This document shows positions 31,787 to 41,608 of a DNA stretch of 64,000 bases, piece by piece; the first letter of the stretch is position 1; every line of letters starts with the position of its first letter. The stretch spans positions 104,088 through 168,087 of the forward strand of contig NZ_VDGG01000014.1 in the NCBI RefSeq assembly GCF_006861775.1, given 5' to 3'. Origin of the DNA: Psychrobacillus soli. Its GTDB lineage: Bacteria > Bacillota > Bacilli > Bacillales_A > Planococcaceae. Below the pieces are notes generated by a model. That model was not told the DNA's origin, did no database searches, and worked only from the letters and a program-made list of their open reading frames with translations. Position numbers and translations under genes: made by a program.

Positions 31787-34204
31787 ATGAGTAATGAAGT
31801 AAAAGAAACAAGTCTACAAATTACAGGAATGACTTGTGCTGCTTGTGCTACAAGAATTGAAAAAGGGTTAAGTAAAATGGATGGTGTAGAAAAAGCGAAT
31901 GTTAACTTGGCACTTGAAAAATCGTTAATTAAATACAATCCTGAAAAGTTGAGCGAGCAAGACCTTGAAGAGAAAATTCAAGCGCTTGGGTATGGGATTG
32001 CGAAGGAGAAAAGAGAATTTGCCATTACAGGAATGACTTGTGCTGCTTGTGCAACAAGAATTGAAAAAGGGTTAAATAAAATGGACGGCGTAACATTTGT
32101 AAATGTTAACCTGGCTCTTGAAAATGCAGCTGTTGAATATAATCCTTCCGAAACTTCCGTTGCGGATATTATTGGAAGAATAGAGAAGTTAGGGTACGGG
32201 GCGCTCCATAAGGATAATGAGAAAGATACGATGGATTACCGAGAGCAAGCAATACAAAAGCAAAAAAGAAAATTTTTCATCGCTGCTCTTTTGTCACTTC
32301 CATTATTGTGGACGATGGTTGGTCATTTTTCCTTTACTTCCTTTATTTATATGCCCGAAATACTGATGAACCCATGGGTACAAATGACGCTAGCAACGCC
32401 GGTTCAATTTATCATTGGTTGGCAGTTTTATGTGAGTGCTTATAAAGCGCTTCGAAATGGTAGTGCTAATATGGATGTCCTTGTCGTGATGGGCACATCC
32501 GCTGCGTATTTTTATAGTGTATATCAAGCCATCGTTACGATTGGTGCACATCATACTGCACAATTGTATTTTGAAACTAGCTCCGTTTTAATTACTCTTA
32601 TAATATTAGGAAAACTTTTTGAAGCAAAAGCAAAAGGTCGGTCCTCTGAAGCAATTAAAAAGCTTATGGGACTTCAAGCGAAGACGGCGTTGGTTGTTAG
32701 AAATGGTGCAGAAATAGAAATACCACTTGAAGAAGTAGTTACCGGGGATACAATTTTAGTAAAACCAGGTGAAAAAATTCCTGTAGATGGACTAGTGCTC
32801 GAAGGAAACACGGCTGTAGATGAATCGATGCTAACAGGTGAAAGTATTCCAGTCGATAAGATGACTGGTGATTCTGTGTTTGGTTCAACGATCAACAAAA
32901 ATGGTTTTCTGAAAATGGAAGCAACGAAAATCGGAAAAGACACCGCGCTTTCGCAAATTATTAAAGTGGTGGAAGATGCGCAAGGCTCTAAGGCACCGAT
33001 TCAAAGACTTGCCGACAAAATCTCTGGTGTATTTGTGCCGATTGTCATAGGTATTGCCACTATCACTTTTTTAGTTTGGATTATTTGGGTACACCCTGGA
33101 GAAATTACTCCGGCATTAGAAGCTTTGATTGCTGTTCTTGTTATTGCTTGTCCTTGTGCTTTAGGACTTGCAACACCAACTTCTATAATGGCAGGATCTG
33201 GGCGTGCCGCAGAGTTTGGTATTTTGTTTAAAGGCGGCGAACATTTAGAAACGACTCACCATATTGACACGGTCATTGTAGATAAAACTGGAACTGTTAC
33301 AAACGGAAAACCCGTGTTGACGGATGTAATTGTATCCCAAGAGGGAAATGCGGAGGAATTCCTTTCACTAATAGGCGCTGCTGAAAAACAATCGGAACAT
33401 CCACTTGCAGAAGCGATTGTTCAAGGAATTCAAGATAGAGGAATATCCCTTCGTGACGTACAACAATTCGAAGCAATCCCAGGTTATGGCGTTAAAACCA
33501 TCGTTGACCATAAAGAAATTCTTGTTGGAACACGTAAGCTGATGTATCAACATAATATTGACATTTCTCCTATCCTATCAGTGATGGAAGGCTTAGAAGC
33601 GAATGGGAAAACAGCCATGCTCGCAAGTATAGATGGTGAATATGCGGGACTCATTGCAGTAGCAGATACAGTCAAAGAAACATCCAAAAAAGCAATTAAA
33701 CGATTAAAAGAGATGAATATCGATGTCATTATGATGACAGGCGATAATGAACGTACTGCTAAGGCAATCGGCAAGGAAGTTGGCATTGACCATGTGATTT
33801 CGGAGGTTCTTCCAGAAGGGAAAGCAGCCGAGGTCAAAAAGCTACAGGATTCTGGAAAGAAGGTGGCTATGGTCGGAGACGGGATTAATGACGCCCCTGC
33901 CCTTGCAGTTGCTGACATCGGTATGGCAATTGGAACAGGAACAGATGTTGCAATGGAAGCAGCCGATATTACGTTGATTCGTGGAGATTTGAATAGCATT
34001 GCAGATGCAATCATTATGAGCCACAAAACGATGCGAAATATTAAGCAAAATCTGTTTTGGGCTTTTGCCTACAACACGCTAGGAATCCCAATTGCAGCTG
34101 TAGGCTTATTAGCTCCGTGGGTAGCAGGAGCCGCTATGGCATTTAGTTCTGTGTCGGTTGTATTGAATGCTTTACGATTACAAAGAGTAAAACTAGAGAA
34201 ATGA
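31787..34204 (+). CDS. copA: copper-exporting P1B-type ATPase CopA
   Basis: The product has 805 residues. Two N-terminal metal-binding domains each carry [15 protein letters not shown] (near residues 14 and 82). Then come the membrane helices, the actuator TGES, the intramembrane CPC in [13 protein letters not shown], the phosphorylation site DKTGTVTNG, the HP locus SEHPLAEAI, and GDGINDAPA. It pumps Cu(I) out of the cytoplasm. Length and motifs are complete. Confidence 0.97.
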   Translation: MSNEVKETSLQITGMTCAACATRIEKGLSKMDGVEKANVNLALEKSLIKYNPEKLSEQDLEEKIQALGYGIAKEKREFAITGMTCAACATRIEKGLNKMDGVTFVNVNLALENAAVEYNPSETSVADIIGRIEKLGYGALHKDNEKDTMDYREQAIQKQKRKFFIAALLSLPLLWTMVGHFSFTSFIYMPEILMNPWVQMTLATPVQFIIGWQFYVSAYKALRNGSANMDVLVVMGTSAAYFYSVYQAIVTIGAHHTAQLYFETSSVLITLIILGKLFEAKAKGRSSEAIKKLMGLQAKTALVVRNGAEIEIPLEEVVTGDTILVKPGEKIPVDGLVLEGNTAVDESMLTGESIPVDKMTGDSVFGSTINKNGFLKMEATKIGKDTALSQIIKVVEDAQGSKAPIQRLADKISGVFVPIVIGIATITFLVWIIWVHPGEITPALEALIAVLVIACPCALGLATPTSIMAGSGRAAEFGILFKGGEHLETTHHIDTVIVDKTGTVTNGKPVLTDVIVSQEGNAEEFLSLIGAAEKQSEHPLAEAIVQGIQDRGISLRDVQQFEAIPGYGVKTIVDHKEILVGTRKLMYQHNIDISPILSVMEGLEANGKTAMLASIDGEYAGLIAVADTVKETSKKAIKRLKEMNIDVIMMTGDNERTAKAIGKEVGIDHVISEVLPEGKAAEVKKLQDSGKKVAMVGDGINDAPALAVADIGMAIGTGTDVAMEAADITLIRGDLNSIADAIIMSHKTMRNIKQNLFWAFAYNTLGIPIAAVGLLAPWVAGAAMAFSSVSVVLNALRLQRVKLEK

Positions 34205-34212
34205 TTTTGGAG

Positions 34213-34242
34213 ACTTTGCCTACTTCGGTGGGCAAGTTTTTT
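34213..34242 (+). terminator. terminator of copA
   Basis: TTGCCTAC/GTGGGCAA stem closed by a TTCG tetraloop and followed by a GTTTTTT tail. Confidence 0.8.
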
Positions 34243-34323
34243 CCACCATTTTCGTGAGTGCTTGTTATCAAATACAGAATATGAGTTAGTTAGTGGAGAA
34301 AGTAAAGATGGAGGGGGATTACG

Positions 34324-34908
34324 ATGAAAAAAGAATTAGTGATTGGGATAGTAAGTTTGTTCGCAGCATTTACGTTGACCGCTTGTGCAAATGATAAAAA
34401 TGAAACGACTTCGAATGAAAATATGGATATGAATGCAAGCTCTGAAGAAAGCATGAACATCGATCATTCTAAGATGAATCATTCTAGTTCAGGGGAAGTT
34501 CCAGAAGGTTTGAAAGTGGCAGTAAATCCAACTTACCCAGTAGGAAGTCAAGCAATTATTGAAACGGATCATATGGAAGGGATGAAGGGGGCAGAAGCAA
34601 CAATTGTGGGTGCTTACGATACGATAGTTTATACGATTTCCTATACTCCGACTATAGGTGGAGAAAAAGTGACAAATCATAAATGGGTTATTCAAGAAGA
34701 GATTAAAGATGCTGATGATAAATCGTTAAAACCAGGATCAAAAGTTACGATAGAAGCTAATCATATGAAAGGGATGCAAGGTGCAACTGCGGAAATAGAT
34801 TCAGCTGAACAAACGACGGTTTATATGGTGGATTACACGCCAACGACTGGCGGAGAAAAAGTAACAAATCATAAATGGGTAACAGAAAGTGAATTGTCAT
34901 CTAAATAG
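34324..34908 (+). CDS. YdhK-like lipoprotein with two DUF1541 domains
   Basis: The product has 194 residues. Lipoprotein signal ends at FTLTACAND. A Met/His-rich linker (MDMNASSEESMNIDHSKMNH) follows, then two similar domains of about 55 residues sharing GMKGAEATI / GMQGATAEI, VYTISYTPT / VYMVDYTPT and GGEKVTNHKWV. The Met-His linker and its position next to copA suggest an extracellular copper role, by inference only. GGAGGGGG precedes the ATG. Confidence 0.88.
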   Translation: MKKELVIGIVSLFAAFTLTACANDKNETTSNENMDMNASSEESMNIDHSKMNHSSSGEVPEGLKVAVNPTYPVGSQAIIETDHMEGMKGAEATIVGAYDTIVYTISYTPTIGGEKVTNHKWVIQEEIKDADDKSLKPGSKVTIEANHMKGMQGATAEIDSAEQTTVYMVDYTPTTGGEKVTNHKWVTESELSSK

Positions 34909-34934
34909 GTGTGTATAAAAAGCGTATATAATTT

Positions 34935-34974
34935 AAAATAGGTGCTGGCCTCATATGGACAGCACTTATTTTAT
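34935..34974 (+). terminator. terminator after the DUF1541 lipoprotein
   Basis: AAAATAGGTGCTG/CAGCACTTATTTT stem followed by ATT. Confidence 0.8.
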
Positions 34975-35136
34975 TGGCATAGTTGTTTCCTGATGCTTTT
35001 CATACGGTAATCTATTGCAAGACATGTTCCGAGAAGGTAGTATAAAAGGAATTAAAGTAAAAGAGAAAGTCTTATGAGAATTTAAAATGGATTTTCGAAA
35101 AGATTTTCTTGGATGATTACGAAAGTAGGTGAGAGG

Positions 35137-36084
35137 ATGCAACTATTATTTTTAGGTACTGGTGCGGGAATGCCTTCCAAACAGCGCAACACAACTGCCA
35201 CTGTATTGAAATTACTCGATGAACGGGGAACATTTTGGATGTTTGACTGTGGAGAGGCAACACAACATCAAATTCTACATACAACATTGAAACCGCGAAA
35301 ATTAGAGAAGCTGTTTATCACGCATCTTCATGGGGATCATATATACGGACTGCCTGGTTTGCTCGGCTCCCGTTCTTTTTTAGGTGGGGATGAAGCCCTA
35401 ACGATTTATGGACCAGTTGGATTAAAAGCATGGATCGAATTGACGCTTGCTACATCGAAAACACATATCAAATATAAACTGAACATTATCGAAATCGAAG
35501 AAGGCATTGTTTTTGAAGATGATCAGTTTATCGTCGAAGCAAAGTTGCTTGAACATGTTATCCCTTGTTTTGGGTATAAAGTGACGCAAAAAGCCCTTCC
35601 TCCAGAACTTCTGATAGCGAAGACGGATGCACTAGGAGTACCAAGAGGTCCATTATTGAAGCAGTTAAAAGAAGGACAAGATGTAGAATTAGCTGATGGA
35701 CGTATCGTAAGGAGCTCTGATGTAACAGGGGAACTAAAAGAAGGATTTCAAGTGACCATTCTAGGGGATACAAAATTTTGCGAGAACGCTATATTATTAA
35801 GTCAAAGTGCCGACATTGTCGTGCATGAAGGGACATTTGATCAAGACACGGCAGAACTTGCGGGTCTATACGGGCACTCAACCATCATGGATGCAGCAAA
35901 TGTTTGTAAAGAAGCTGGGGCAAAGCACTTGATAGTCAATCATATAAGTGCAAGATTTATGCCATCTGATATAAAAGACATGATTGCTCAAGTCAAACAT
36001 TATGAGTTTCCGATTTATGTTGCGGATGATTTTGCTGAATTTGATTGGGTAAATGGAGAGTTAAAGAAGGTTCCGAGGGAGTAG
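35137..36084 (+). CDS. rnz: ribonuclease Z
   Basis: The product has 315 residues, a tRNA 3'-processing endonuclease of the metallo-beta-lactamase fold (YqjK). The zinc motif THLHGDHIYGLPGLL, the N-terminal FLGTGAGMPSKQRNTTA, GDTKFCENA and the HSTIMDAANV / NHISARF ligands are complete. ATG 35137 follows AGGTGAGAGG; the frame extends to 35113 without reason. Confidence 0.95.
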   Translation: MQLLFLGTGAGMPSKQRNTTATVLKLLDERGTFWMFDCGEATQHQILHTTLKPRKLEKLFITHLHGDHIYGLPGLLGSRSFLGGDEALTIYGPVGLKAWIELTLATSKTHIKYKLNIIEIEEGIVFEDDQFIVEAKLLEHVIPCFGYKVTQKALPPELLIAKTDALGVPRGPLLKQLKEGQDVELADGRIVRSSDVTGELKEGFQVTILGDTKFCENAILLSQSADIVVHEGTFDQDTAELAGLYGHSTIMDAANVCKEAGAKHLIVNHISARFMPSDIKDMIAQVKHYEFPIYVADDFAEFDWVNGELKKVPRE

Positions 36085-36103
36085 TATCACTCGGAATCTT
36101 TTT
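36069..36103 (+). terminator. terminator of rnz
   Basis: GGTTCCGAG/CTCGGAATC stem overlapping the stop codon, then TTTTTATTTTT. It also overlaps the end of the convergent small gene. Confidence 0.82.
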
Positions 36104-36248
36104 ATTTTTTTTCAAGTATGACTAAACTAAGCGTTGCAACTGGTCCGATAATAAGTGATAAAAGGAACCAATTCAAACCACTTCCTTGTGCGATTCCTGC
36201 GTTTATAAGGGTAAGGGTACCCCAACCGACAAAATAAGAATTATCCAT
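36102..36248 (-). CDS. 48-residue membrane protein
   Basis: MDNSYFVGWGTLTLINAGIA, then QGSGLNWFLLSLIIGPVATL and SLVILEKK: two hydrophobic segments around a Gly-rich turn, like the small membrane proteins with an INAG...WFLLSL..GP.AT pattern found in Bacillales. The ribosome site (AAAGGCG) is weak. It converges on rnz and overlaps its terminator. Function unknown. Confidence 0.6.
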   Translation of the reverse strand: MDNSYFVGWGTLTLINAGIAQGSGLNWFLLSLIIGPVATLSLVILEKK

Positions 36249-36271
36249 TCGGTAGTACACGCCTTTCTAGG

Positions 36272-36370
36272 TGTTTAGTTGCTTATGTGGGAGAAATGGT
36301 TGCTATCACAGATGAAATGGTTGCTCCAAGATCTCATTTGGTTGCTTTCCAATGCCAATTGGTTTCCCTT
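36272..36370 (+). repeat. 21-bp periodic degenerate array, five units
   Basis: GTTGCT starts at 36278, 36299, 36320 and 36341, with GTTTCC at 36362: an exact 21-bp period. Each core is usually preceded by ATG or TTG (ATGGTTGCT, TTGGTTGCT). No protein-coding explanation is convincing. Confidence 0.82.
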
Positions 36371-36388
36371 AGCCAATTTCTCCCACTA

Positions 36389-37201
36389 TTATTCGTACTG
36401 CTTTCCAAGAACACGAGATTTGTTTTGAGCGGCATCAATGCATGCAAATATTGCTTCGTCTACTTTATGATGTATTAACTGTTCAACGCCTGCTTCTGTT
36501 GTGCCGCCTGGACTTGTTACTTTTCTTCGCAGTTCAGATGGTTCCACGTCGCCTTTTTTCAGCATTTGTGCTGCACCTTCCATTGTTTGGATGAATAGTT
36601 GACGAGCATCGGCAGAAGTCAATCCATGCTGTACAGCAGCTGCTTCAAATTGTTCTGCAAAGTAGTATAAATAAGCAGGGCCGCTACCAGCAAGTGCCGT
36701 CACCACATGTAAATCTTCTTCGTCTACTACTTTCACTGAACCAATTGCCTCTAGTATATCAATAACTTCCAGTTTCGATTTCTCTGAAACAAGGTCATTC
36801 CAGCTAACAGCAGACGCACTTAATCCAACGGCTGCAGAAGTATTTGGCATAACACGTGCAATAGGTCGAGTTCCTAAATGGGTAGAGATTGTTTGGATCG
36901 ATACACCCGCAATAACGGAAATGATCATTGCTCCTTCATTTAAATAAGATGCAATTTCCCCAAATGCATCAATTGCATCTTTCGGTTTCATTGCTAGAAC
37001 GATAATGTTTGCTTCTGTTATCGCCTTTTTTTCTTCGCACACGATCTGTACGTTATACGTTTGTTTCAAATGCTCCAGTTGATCAATATCTGATTTATTG
37101 GTCACATGAATTTGCGCAGGAAGAACCTTCTCCTCTTTCGTCAAGCCATTGATAATTGCCTCCGCCATTGCTCCAGCTCCGATAAAAACGATCTTCGACA
37201 T
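36389..37201 (-). CDS. proC: pyrroline-5-carboxylate reductase
   Basis: The product has 270 residues and performs the last step of proline synthesis, reducing pyrroline-5-carboxylate with NAD(P)H. The Rossmann start is SKIVFIGAGAMAEAIINGL; the C-terminal signature ALAGSGPAYLYYFAEQFEAA and LRRKVTSPGGTTEAGVEQL is complete. ATG 37201 follows AAGGAGTGG. Position matches yqjO (proI). A proline-specific T-box leader lies upstream. Confidence 0.95.
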   Translation of the reverse strand: MSKIVFIGAGAMAEAIINGLTKEEKVLPAQIHVTNKSDIDQLEHLKQTYNVQIVCEEKKAITEANIIVLAMKPKDAIDAFGEIASYLNEGAMIISVIAGVSIQTISTHLGTRPIARVMPNTSAAVGLSASAVSWNDLVSEKSKLEVIDILEAIGSVKVVDEEDLHVVTALAGSGPAYLYYFAEQFEAAAVQHGLTSADARQLFIQTMEGAAQMLKKGDVEPSELRRKVTSPGGTTEAGVEQLIHHKVDEAIFACIDAAQNKSRVLGKQYE

Positions 37202-37214
37202 GTACAATCCACTC

Positions 37215-37470
37215 CTTTTGGTCATATAAAAAAGCGCTCCCGTCCCTATAAATAAGGACGAAAACGCTTGTCTCCGCGGTACCACCTAAATTTGCCGAAA
37301 AATCGGCACAACTTACTCCTCCTTATCGCGGGAGGCACGACTATGTTTACATAGTAGCTCCGAAGTAGGTTCGACATATGAGCGGGAGGTGAAACTTGCA
37401 GCGGGTCATTTCACTCTCTAGTACTCCATCATATATGTACTATTCTTCATCTTGGCTTTTATTTTCTGAA
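37215..37470 (-). promoter_or_regulatory. T-box leader, proline-specific (CCU specifier)
   Basis: On the minus strand the T-box core AGGTGGTACCGCGG (about 37273-37286) is present. Stem I carries AGAGAGTGAAATGACC, CGCTGCAAG, then GAACCTACTTCGGAGC, where the specifier reads CCU (proline). A terminator AGCGTTTTCGTCC / GGGACGGGAGCGC followed by TTTTTT (37226-37268) forms the OFF state. Uncharged tRNA-Pro would allow proC expression. Confidence 0.94.
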
Positions 37471-37478
37471 TTAAAGAA

Positions 37479-37507
37479 ATTATATGTTGCATTTTCAGAA
37501 AAGTCAA
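37479..37507 (-). promoter_or_regulatory. promoter of the T-box-proC transcript
   Basis: -35 TTGACT (37502-37507), 17-bp spacer, -10 TATAAT (37479-37484) on the minus strand. Confidence 0.85.
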
Positions 37508-37582
37508 CGTCAATTTAGTGACGTCTTGTAAAAAAAGCGGTACAATGGAATGAATAGCTATTCATAACAAAGGGGATTTTAC

Positions 37583-38527
37583 ATGATAATACATAAAATT
37601 AGCGTGCCGACTCCATTTGCAGTTGGGGATGTAAATTCATATTTAGTCAAAGGGGATGCACTTACATTAGTAGATGTAGGACCAAAAACGGAAGAAGCTC
37701 TGAAAGCACTTTTAGCTGGGATAAAAGAAGCGGGTTATGCACCAACAGATATTGAACAAGTGCTATTAACCCATCATCATCCAGATCATTCTGGCTGGGT
37801 AGATGCTTTTGACAAGGCTACGATATTAGGCCATGCATATAACCAACCATGGTTAGAAAAAAATGAAGATTTTTTTCAGTATCACAATGAATTTTATATG
37901 CAAAGTTTGATAGAAGAGGGAGTACCAGAAAGCTATTTACACTGGGTAGAAAAGATGAAGAGACCACTTCAGCTTATCGGAAATCGACCAATCGATAAAA
38001 TATTGAACGATGGTGACATGCTACCTGGACATCCTGAATTTACCGTACTAGAAACATTAGGTCATGCGCAAAGTCATCTATCATTTTGGGCAGAGAAAGA
38101 AAGAGTTTTAATCGGTGGAGATCTTATTTTGGAGAAAATTTCATCGAACCCACTAATTGAACCACCGTTAAATAAAGGAAAACGCGCAAAATCAATGTTA
38201 CAATATAATGCATCGCTTAAACGAATTCAAGAACTACCAGTAGAGAAAATATATAGTGGACATGGCAACGAAGTGTTTAATGTATATGACCTTCTCACGA
38301 CAAGACTGGAAAAACAAAAAGAACGAGCATTGAAAGTACTAGATATGATGAAAGACGGGGAAAAAACAATTTTTGAACTTACCCAAGCGCTTTTCCCAAA
38401 AGTTTATGAAAAAGAACTAGGATTAACGCTGTCCGAAACAATAGGGCAAGTCGATTATTTACTGGAAAACGGCTATATTATGGAACATCGTAATGAGAAA
38501 GGGATTTTGTTGTATGAGCAAGCTTAA
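37583..38527 (+). CDS. metallo-beta-lactamase fold hydrolase (YqjP-like)
   Basis: The product has 314 residues with the zinc motif LLTHHHPDHSGWVDAF and further ligands in ETLGHAQSHLSF, IGGDLIL and IYSGHGNEVF. The C-terminal winged-helix-like tail resembles LACTB2/YqjP proteins. Substrate unknown (thioesterase or nuclease activities exist in the fold). Divergent from proC; the next gene overlaps its last 14 bases. Confidence 0.9.
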   Translation: MIIHKISVPTPFAVGDVNSYLVKGDALTLVDVGPKTEEALKALLAGIKEAGYAPTDIEQVLLTHHHPDHSGWVDAFDKATILGHAYNQPWLEKNEDFFQYHNEFYMQSLIEEGVPESYLHWVEKMKRPLQLIGNRPIDKILNDGDMLPGHPEFTVLETLGHAQSHLSFWAEKERVLIGGDLILEKISSNPLIEPPLNKGKRAKSMLQYNASLKRIQELPVEKIYSGHGNEVFNVYDLLTTRLEKQKERALKVLDMMKDGEKTIFELTQALFPKVYEKELGLTLSETIGQVDYLLENGYIMEHRNEKGILLYEQA

Positions 38528-39266
38528 GAAAATATGTATTACCGGCGCTACAAGTGGCGTCGGGCTTTTGCTTGCCAAAAAACTTCAAGCACAAGGACAT
38601 GAAGTATGGGCAACCGGAAGAAACCAACAAGTACTAGAAGAATTACATCTGCTAGGCATACATACAATACAAGCCAACTTAACTTTAGACTTATCGTTTG
38701 ACGAGGTGTTTAAGGAAATGGGTACGCCGGACACGGTCATACTTTGTGCTGGTGTAGGAACTTTCGCATATATGACCGAGTTAGAAGAGAAAGAAATGGA
38801 TCAAATGATGCAAGTAAATGTACTTGCACCGATGAAACTGACCAAATTTTTTGCAACGAAAATGAAAAAAAGAAGGACTGGGCATCTAATTTTCGTTGCT
38901 TCGCAAGCGGGGAAAGTTGCGACTCCAAAAGCGTCTGTCTATGCAGCTTCCAAACATGCGATTCTTGGATTTGCAAATGCGGTGCGCATGGAATTGAAAG
39001 AATTCGGCATTCACGTGACAACCATCAATCCGGGACCAATCGACACGCCATTTTTAGATTTAGCTGACCAAACCGGTAGCTACAGGAATAAATTAAGCAA
39101 ACATCTTTTGTCTCCTGAAAAAGTGGTCGAAGCTATCGTGAAAACAATCGAAAACCCAGTTAGAGATATAGATTTACCAGCGTATATGCGTATAACGAGC
39201 AAACTGTATGCAGTATTTCCTAAGACAGTAGAAACACTAGGAAAAGGTTTTTTTAATAAAAAGTAG
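38514..39266 (+). CDS. short-chain dehydrogenase/reductase (YqjQ-like)
   Basis: The product has 250 residues. Cofactor motif ITGATSGVGLLLAKKLQAQG with Arg in WATGRN (NADP preference likely), NVLAPM, the catalytic Ser in LIFVASQAGKVA and YAASKHA. Substrate unknown. ATG 38514 overlaps the end of the yqjP-like gene, a translational-coupling arrangement also seen in B. subtilis. Confidence 0.9.
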   Translation: MSKLKKICITGATSGVGLLLAKKLQAQGHEVWATGRNQQVLEELHLLGIHTIQANLTLDLSFDEVFKEMGTPDTVILCAGVGTFAYMTELEEKEMDQMMQVNVLAPMKLTKFFATKMKKRRTGHLIFVASQAGKVATPKASVYAASKHAILGFANAVRMELKEFGIHVTTINPGPIDTPFLDLADQTGSYRNKLSKHLLSPEKVVEAIVKTIENPVRDIDLPAYMRITSKLYAVFPKTVETLGKGFFNKK

Positions 39267-39359
39267 AAATTAATCATTTTATTAATAAGTACCTTCTTCC
39301 TTACATATAGTATAGATGGAGCTTAATGAACGAAACAACAATACTAGAAAGGGGATTTG

Positions 39360-41429
39360 GTGGATAAAACACCGGAAAATGATAAACGAAAAGTGGATGA
39401 AAATAGCAAGGATCGTCAATTAGAACAGTTTCGAGTGAATAATGACGGGAAAAAGATGACGACCAATCAAGGCCTAAAAGTGTCAAACGATGAAGAATCG
39501 CTAAAAGCTGGTGTCCGTGGACCAACGCTTATGGAGGATTTCCACTTCAGAGAAAAAATTACGCATTTCGATCATGAACGAATTCCAGAAAGGGTAGTGC
39601 ATGCAAGGGGTTACGCTGCGCACGGGGAATTTGAATTGTATGAATCGATGACGGAATACACAAGAGCTGGCTTTTTGCAAAAAGCCGGAACGAAGACACC
39701 TGTATTTACTAGATTTTCAAATGTAGTTGGAAGTTCAGGTTCTTCCGACACGGTGCGGGACGTTCGCGGGTTCGCGGTGAAATTTTATACCGAAGAAGGC
39801 AATTATGACCTTGTTGGCAATAATATCCCTGTATTTTTTATCCAAGATGCGTTAAAGTTTCCGGATCTTATTCATGCAGTAAAACCAGAGCCGCATAATG
39901 AGATGCCACAAGCAGCCTCTGCGCATGATACTTTTTGGGATTTCGTCGCGAACAATCAAGAATCAGCGCATATGATCATGTGGCATATGTCAGATCGCAC
40001 TATCCCGAAGAACTTTCGTGTAATGGAAGGTTTTGGGGTCCATACTTTTCGATTCGTTAATGCAGAAGGGGTAGCTAGGTTTGTGAAGTTTCATTGGAAG
40101 CCGCTACTCGGAGTCCACTCGCTCGTTTGGGATGAAGCCCAAAAGATTGCAGGGAAAGATCCTGATTTTCAACGCCGTGATTTATGGGAATCAATTGAAA
40201 ATGGTGATTTTGCCGAATATGAACTTGGTGTGCAAATGATCAATGAAGCGGATGAATTCATGTTTGACTTCGACATTTTAGATGCTACGAAAATATGGCC
40301 AGAAGAAATAGTGCCAGTTAAGATAATCGGCAAGCTGACATTAAACCGAAATGTTGACAATGTTTTCGCAGAAACAGAGCAAGTGGCATTCCATCCGGGA
40401 AATCTAGTGCCTGGGATTGACTTCACGAATGATCCACTGTTGCAAGGTAGGTTATTTTCTTATATTGATACCCAATTATTACGACTTGGTGGACCAAACT
40501 TTACAGAAATCCCTATTAATCGTCCTATTTGTCCGTTCCATAATAATCAGCGTAATGGATTTAGTCGCCAGTCGATTAATGTCGGGCAAGTGAGCTATCA
40601 CAAAAATTCTCTTGCAAACAATACACCTTCCACTAGTACTGCAAAAGAAGGTGGCTTTGTCCACTACGCACAAAAAGTGGAAGGGCGAGTTATACAGGCA
40701 AGAAGTGAGTCATTCAAAGATCATTTTTCACAAGCAAGACTTTTTTGGAATAGTATGTCTCCTCCAGAAAAACAGCATATTATAAATGCATTCTCATTTG
40801 AAGTAGGGAAAGTTAATGATCGCAATGTTAGGCAGCAAGTAGTGGATATGTTCGCACATGTCGATTTTGAAATGGCGAGTATTATTGCGGACAATTTAGG
40901 CGTGAATAGACCAACTGGACAGCAATCTCAAGTAACTGCTTCTTCCCCTGCACTGAGTCAAGCAAATACGAGAAGAGTCCCCCAAACATTGAAAGTTGCT
41001 GTGCTCATTGGCAATGGATTTGATGTGGATGAAGTGGAATCAGTAGTCAGAACGCTCAGACGCTATGGTGTACAGTTTACGATTGTTGCGGAGAAATTTG
41101 GCATAATCAGGAGTAAAGATCGCTTTAAAGTTCGAGTGAATGAAACTTTCCTCACGACAGCTCCTGTACTATTCGACGCTTTATATGTAGTTGGAGGAAC
41201 GGCTGAAAATCAAGGGAAATTCAATTCAGATTTAATTTATTTTATAGATGAAGCGTTCAAACATTACAAACCCATTGGTGTTGCAACAACAGGAGTGCCA
41301 TTTTTCGATGCATCAAGTGCAAAGGCAGGACCTGGAATTGTGTTTGCTACTAACAACGCTGACTTCAGTAAGATGTTCGTCCAAGCGATTACACAACAAC
41401 GATTTTGGGACAGAGATATTTATCAATAG
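39360..41429 (+). CDS. katE: large-subunit (clade 2) catalase
   Basis: The product has about 689 residues and decomposes hydrogen peroxide. Heme catalase core: distal His in RVVHARGYAAHGEFE, Asn in DLVGNNIPVFFIQD, proximal Tyr in RLFSYIDTQLLRLG. The C-terminal flavodoxin/GATase-like domain unique to large catalases starts about residue 540 (LKVAVLIGNGFDVDEVESVV). Both TTG 39357 and GTG 39360 are possible; AAAGGGG spacing favours GTG. The ortholog in B. subtilis is spore-associated KatX or SigB-dependent KatE; which applies is not shown. Confidence 0.92.
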   Translation: MDKTPENDKRKVDENSKDRQLEQFRVNNDGKKMTTNQGLKVSNDEESLKAGVRGPTLMEDFHFREKITHFDHERIPERVVHARGYAAHGEFELYESMTEYTRAGFLQKAGTKTPVFTRFSNVVGSSGSSDTVRDVRGFAVKFYTEEGNYDLVGNNIPVFFIQDALKFPDLIHAVKPEPHNEMPQAASAHDTFWDFVANNQESAHMIMWHMSDRTIPKNFRVMEGFGVHTFRFVNAEGVARFVKFHWKPLLGVHSLVWDEAQKIAGKDPDFQRRDLWESIENGDFAEYELGVQMINEADEFMFDFDILDATKIWPEEIVPVKIIGKLTLNRNVDNVFAETEQVAFHPGNLVPGIDFTNDPLLQGRLFSYIDTQLLRLGGPNFTEIPINRPICPFHNNQRNGFSRQSINVGQVSYHKNSLANNTPSTSTAKEGGFVHYAQKVEGRVIQARSESFKDHFSQARLFWNSMSPPEKQHIINAFSFEVGKVNDRNVRQQVVDMFAHVDFEMASIIADNLGVNRPTGQQSQVTASSPALSQANTRRVPQTLKVAVLIGNGFDVDEVESVVRTLRRYGVQFTIVAEKFGIIRSKDRFKVRVNETFLTTAPVLFDALYVVGGTAENQGKFNSDLIYFIDEAFKHYKPIGVATTGVPFFDASSAKAGPGIVFATNNADFSKMFVQAITQQRFWDRDIYQ

Positions 41430-41448
41430 ATATGATAGAATGTTATAA

Positions 41449-41485
41449 GTCGCCCCAGCAAGAAATACGGAGCGGCTTTTTGCTA
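41449..41485 (+). terminator. terminator of the catalase gene
   Basis: AGTCGC and GCGGCT arms with partial CC/GG extension, followed by TTTTTGC. Confidence 0.55.
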
Positions 41486-41523
41486 TTTGTCTGTCATTTG
41501 ACTAACTGTGATTGTAATTATAT

Positions 41524-41544
41524 ACTTACTTACGATAGGTAAGT
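41524..41544 (+). promoter_or_regulatory. possible operator before the FAD monooxygenase
   Basis: ACTTAC and GTAAGT inverted arms separated by TTACGATAG, 65 bases before the gene. The shape fits TetR/PadR-type operators; no such regulator is adjacent. Confidence 0.4.
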
Positions 41545-41608
41545 TAGATGTTTTGTTGGATAAATTGACTTAAGACTAGTTAATGTTCCATAGCGGGAGG
41601 ATTATGAA

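Noticed and set aside
36287..36478. Plus-strand 63-codon ORF over the 21-bp array with heptad-like MVA/LVA spacing
   Set aside because: It has no ribosome site and runs into proC antisense; the heptad pattern follows from the 21-bp DNA period, and the reverse frame of the 29641 array contains a stop.
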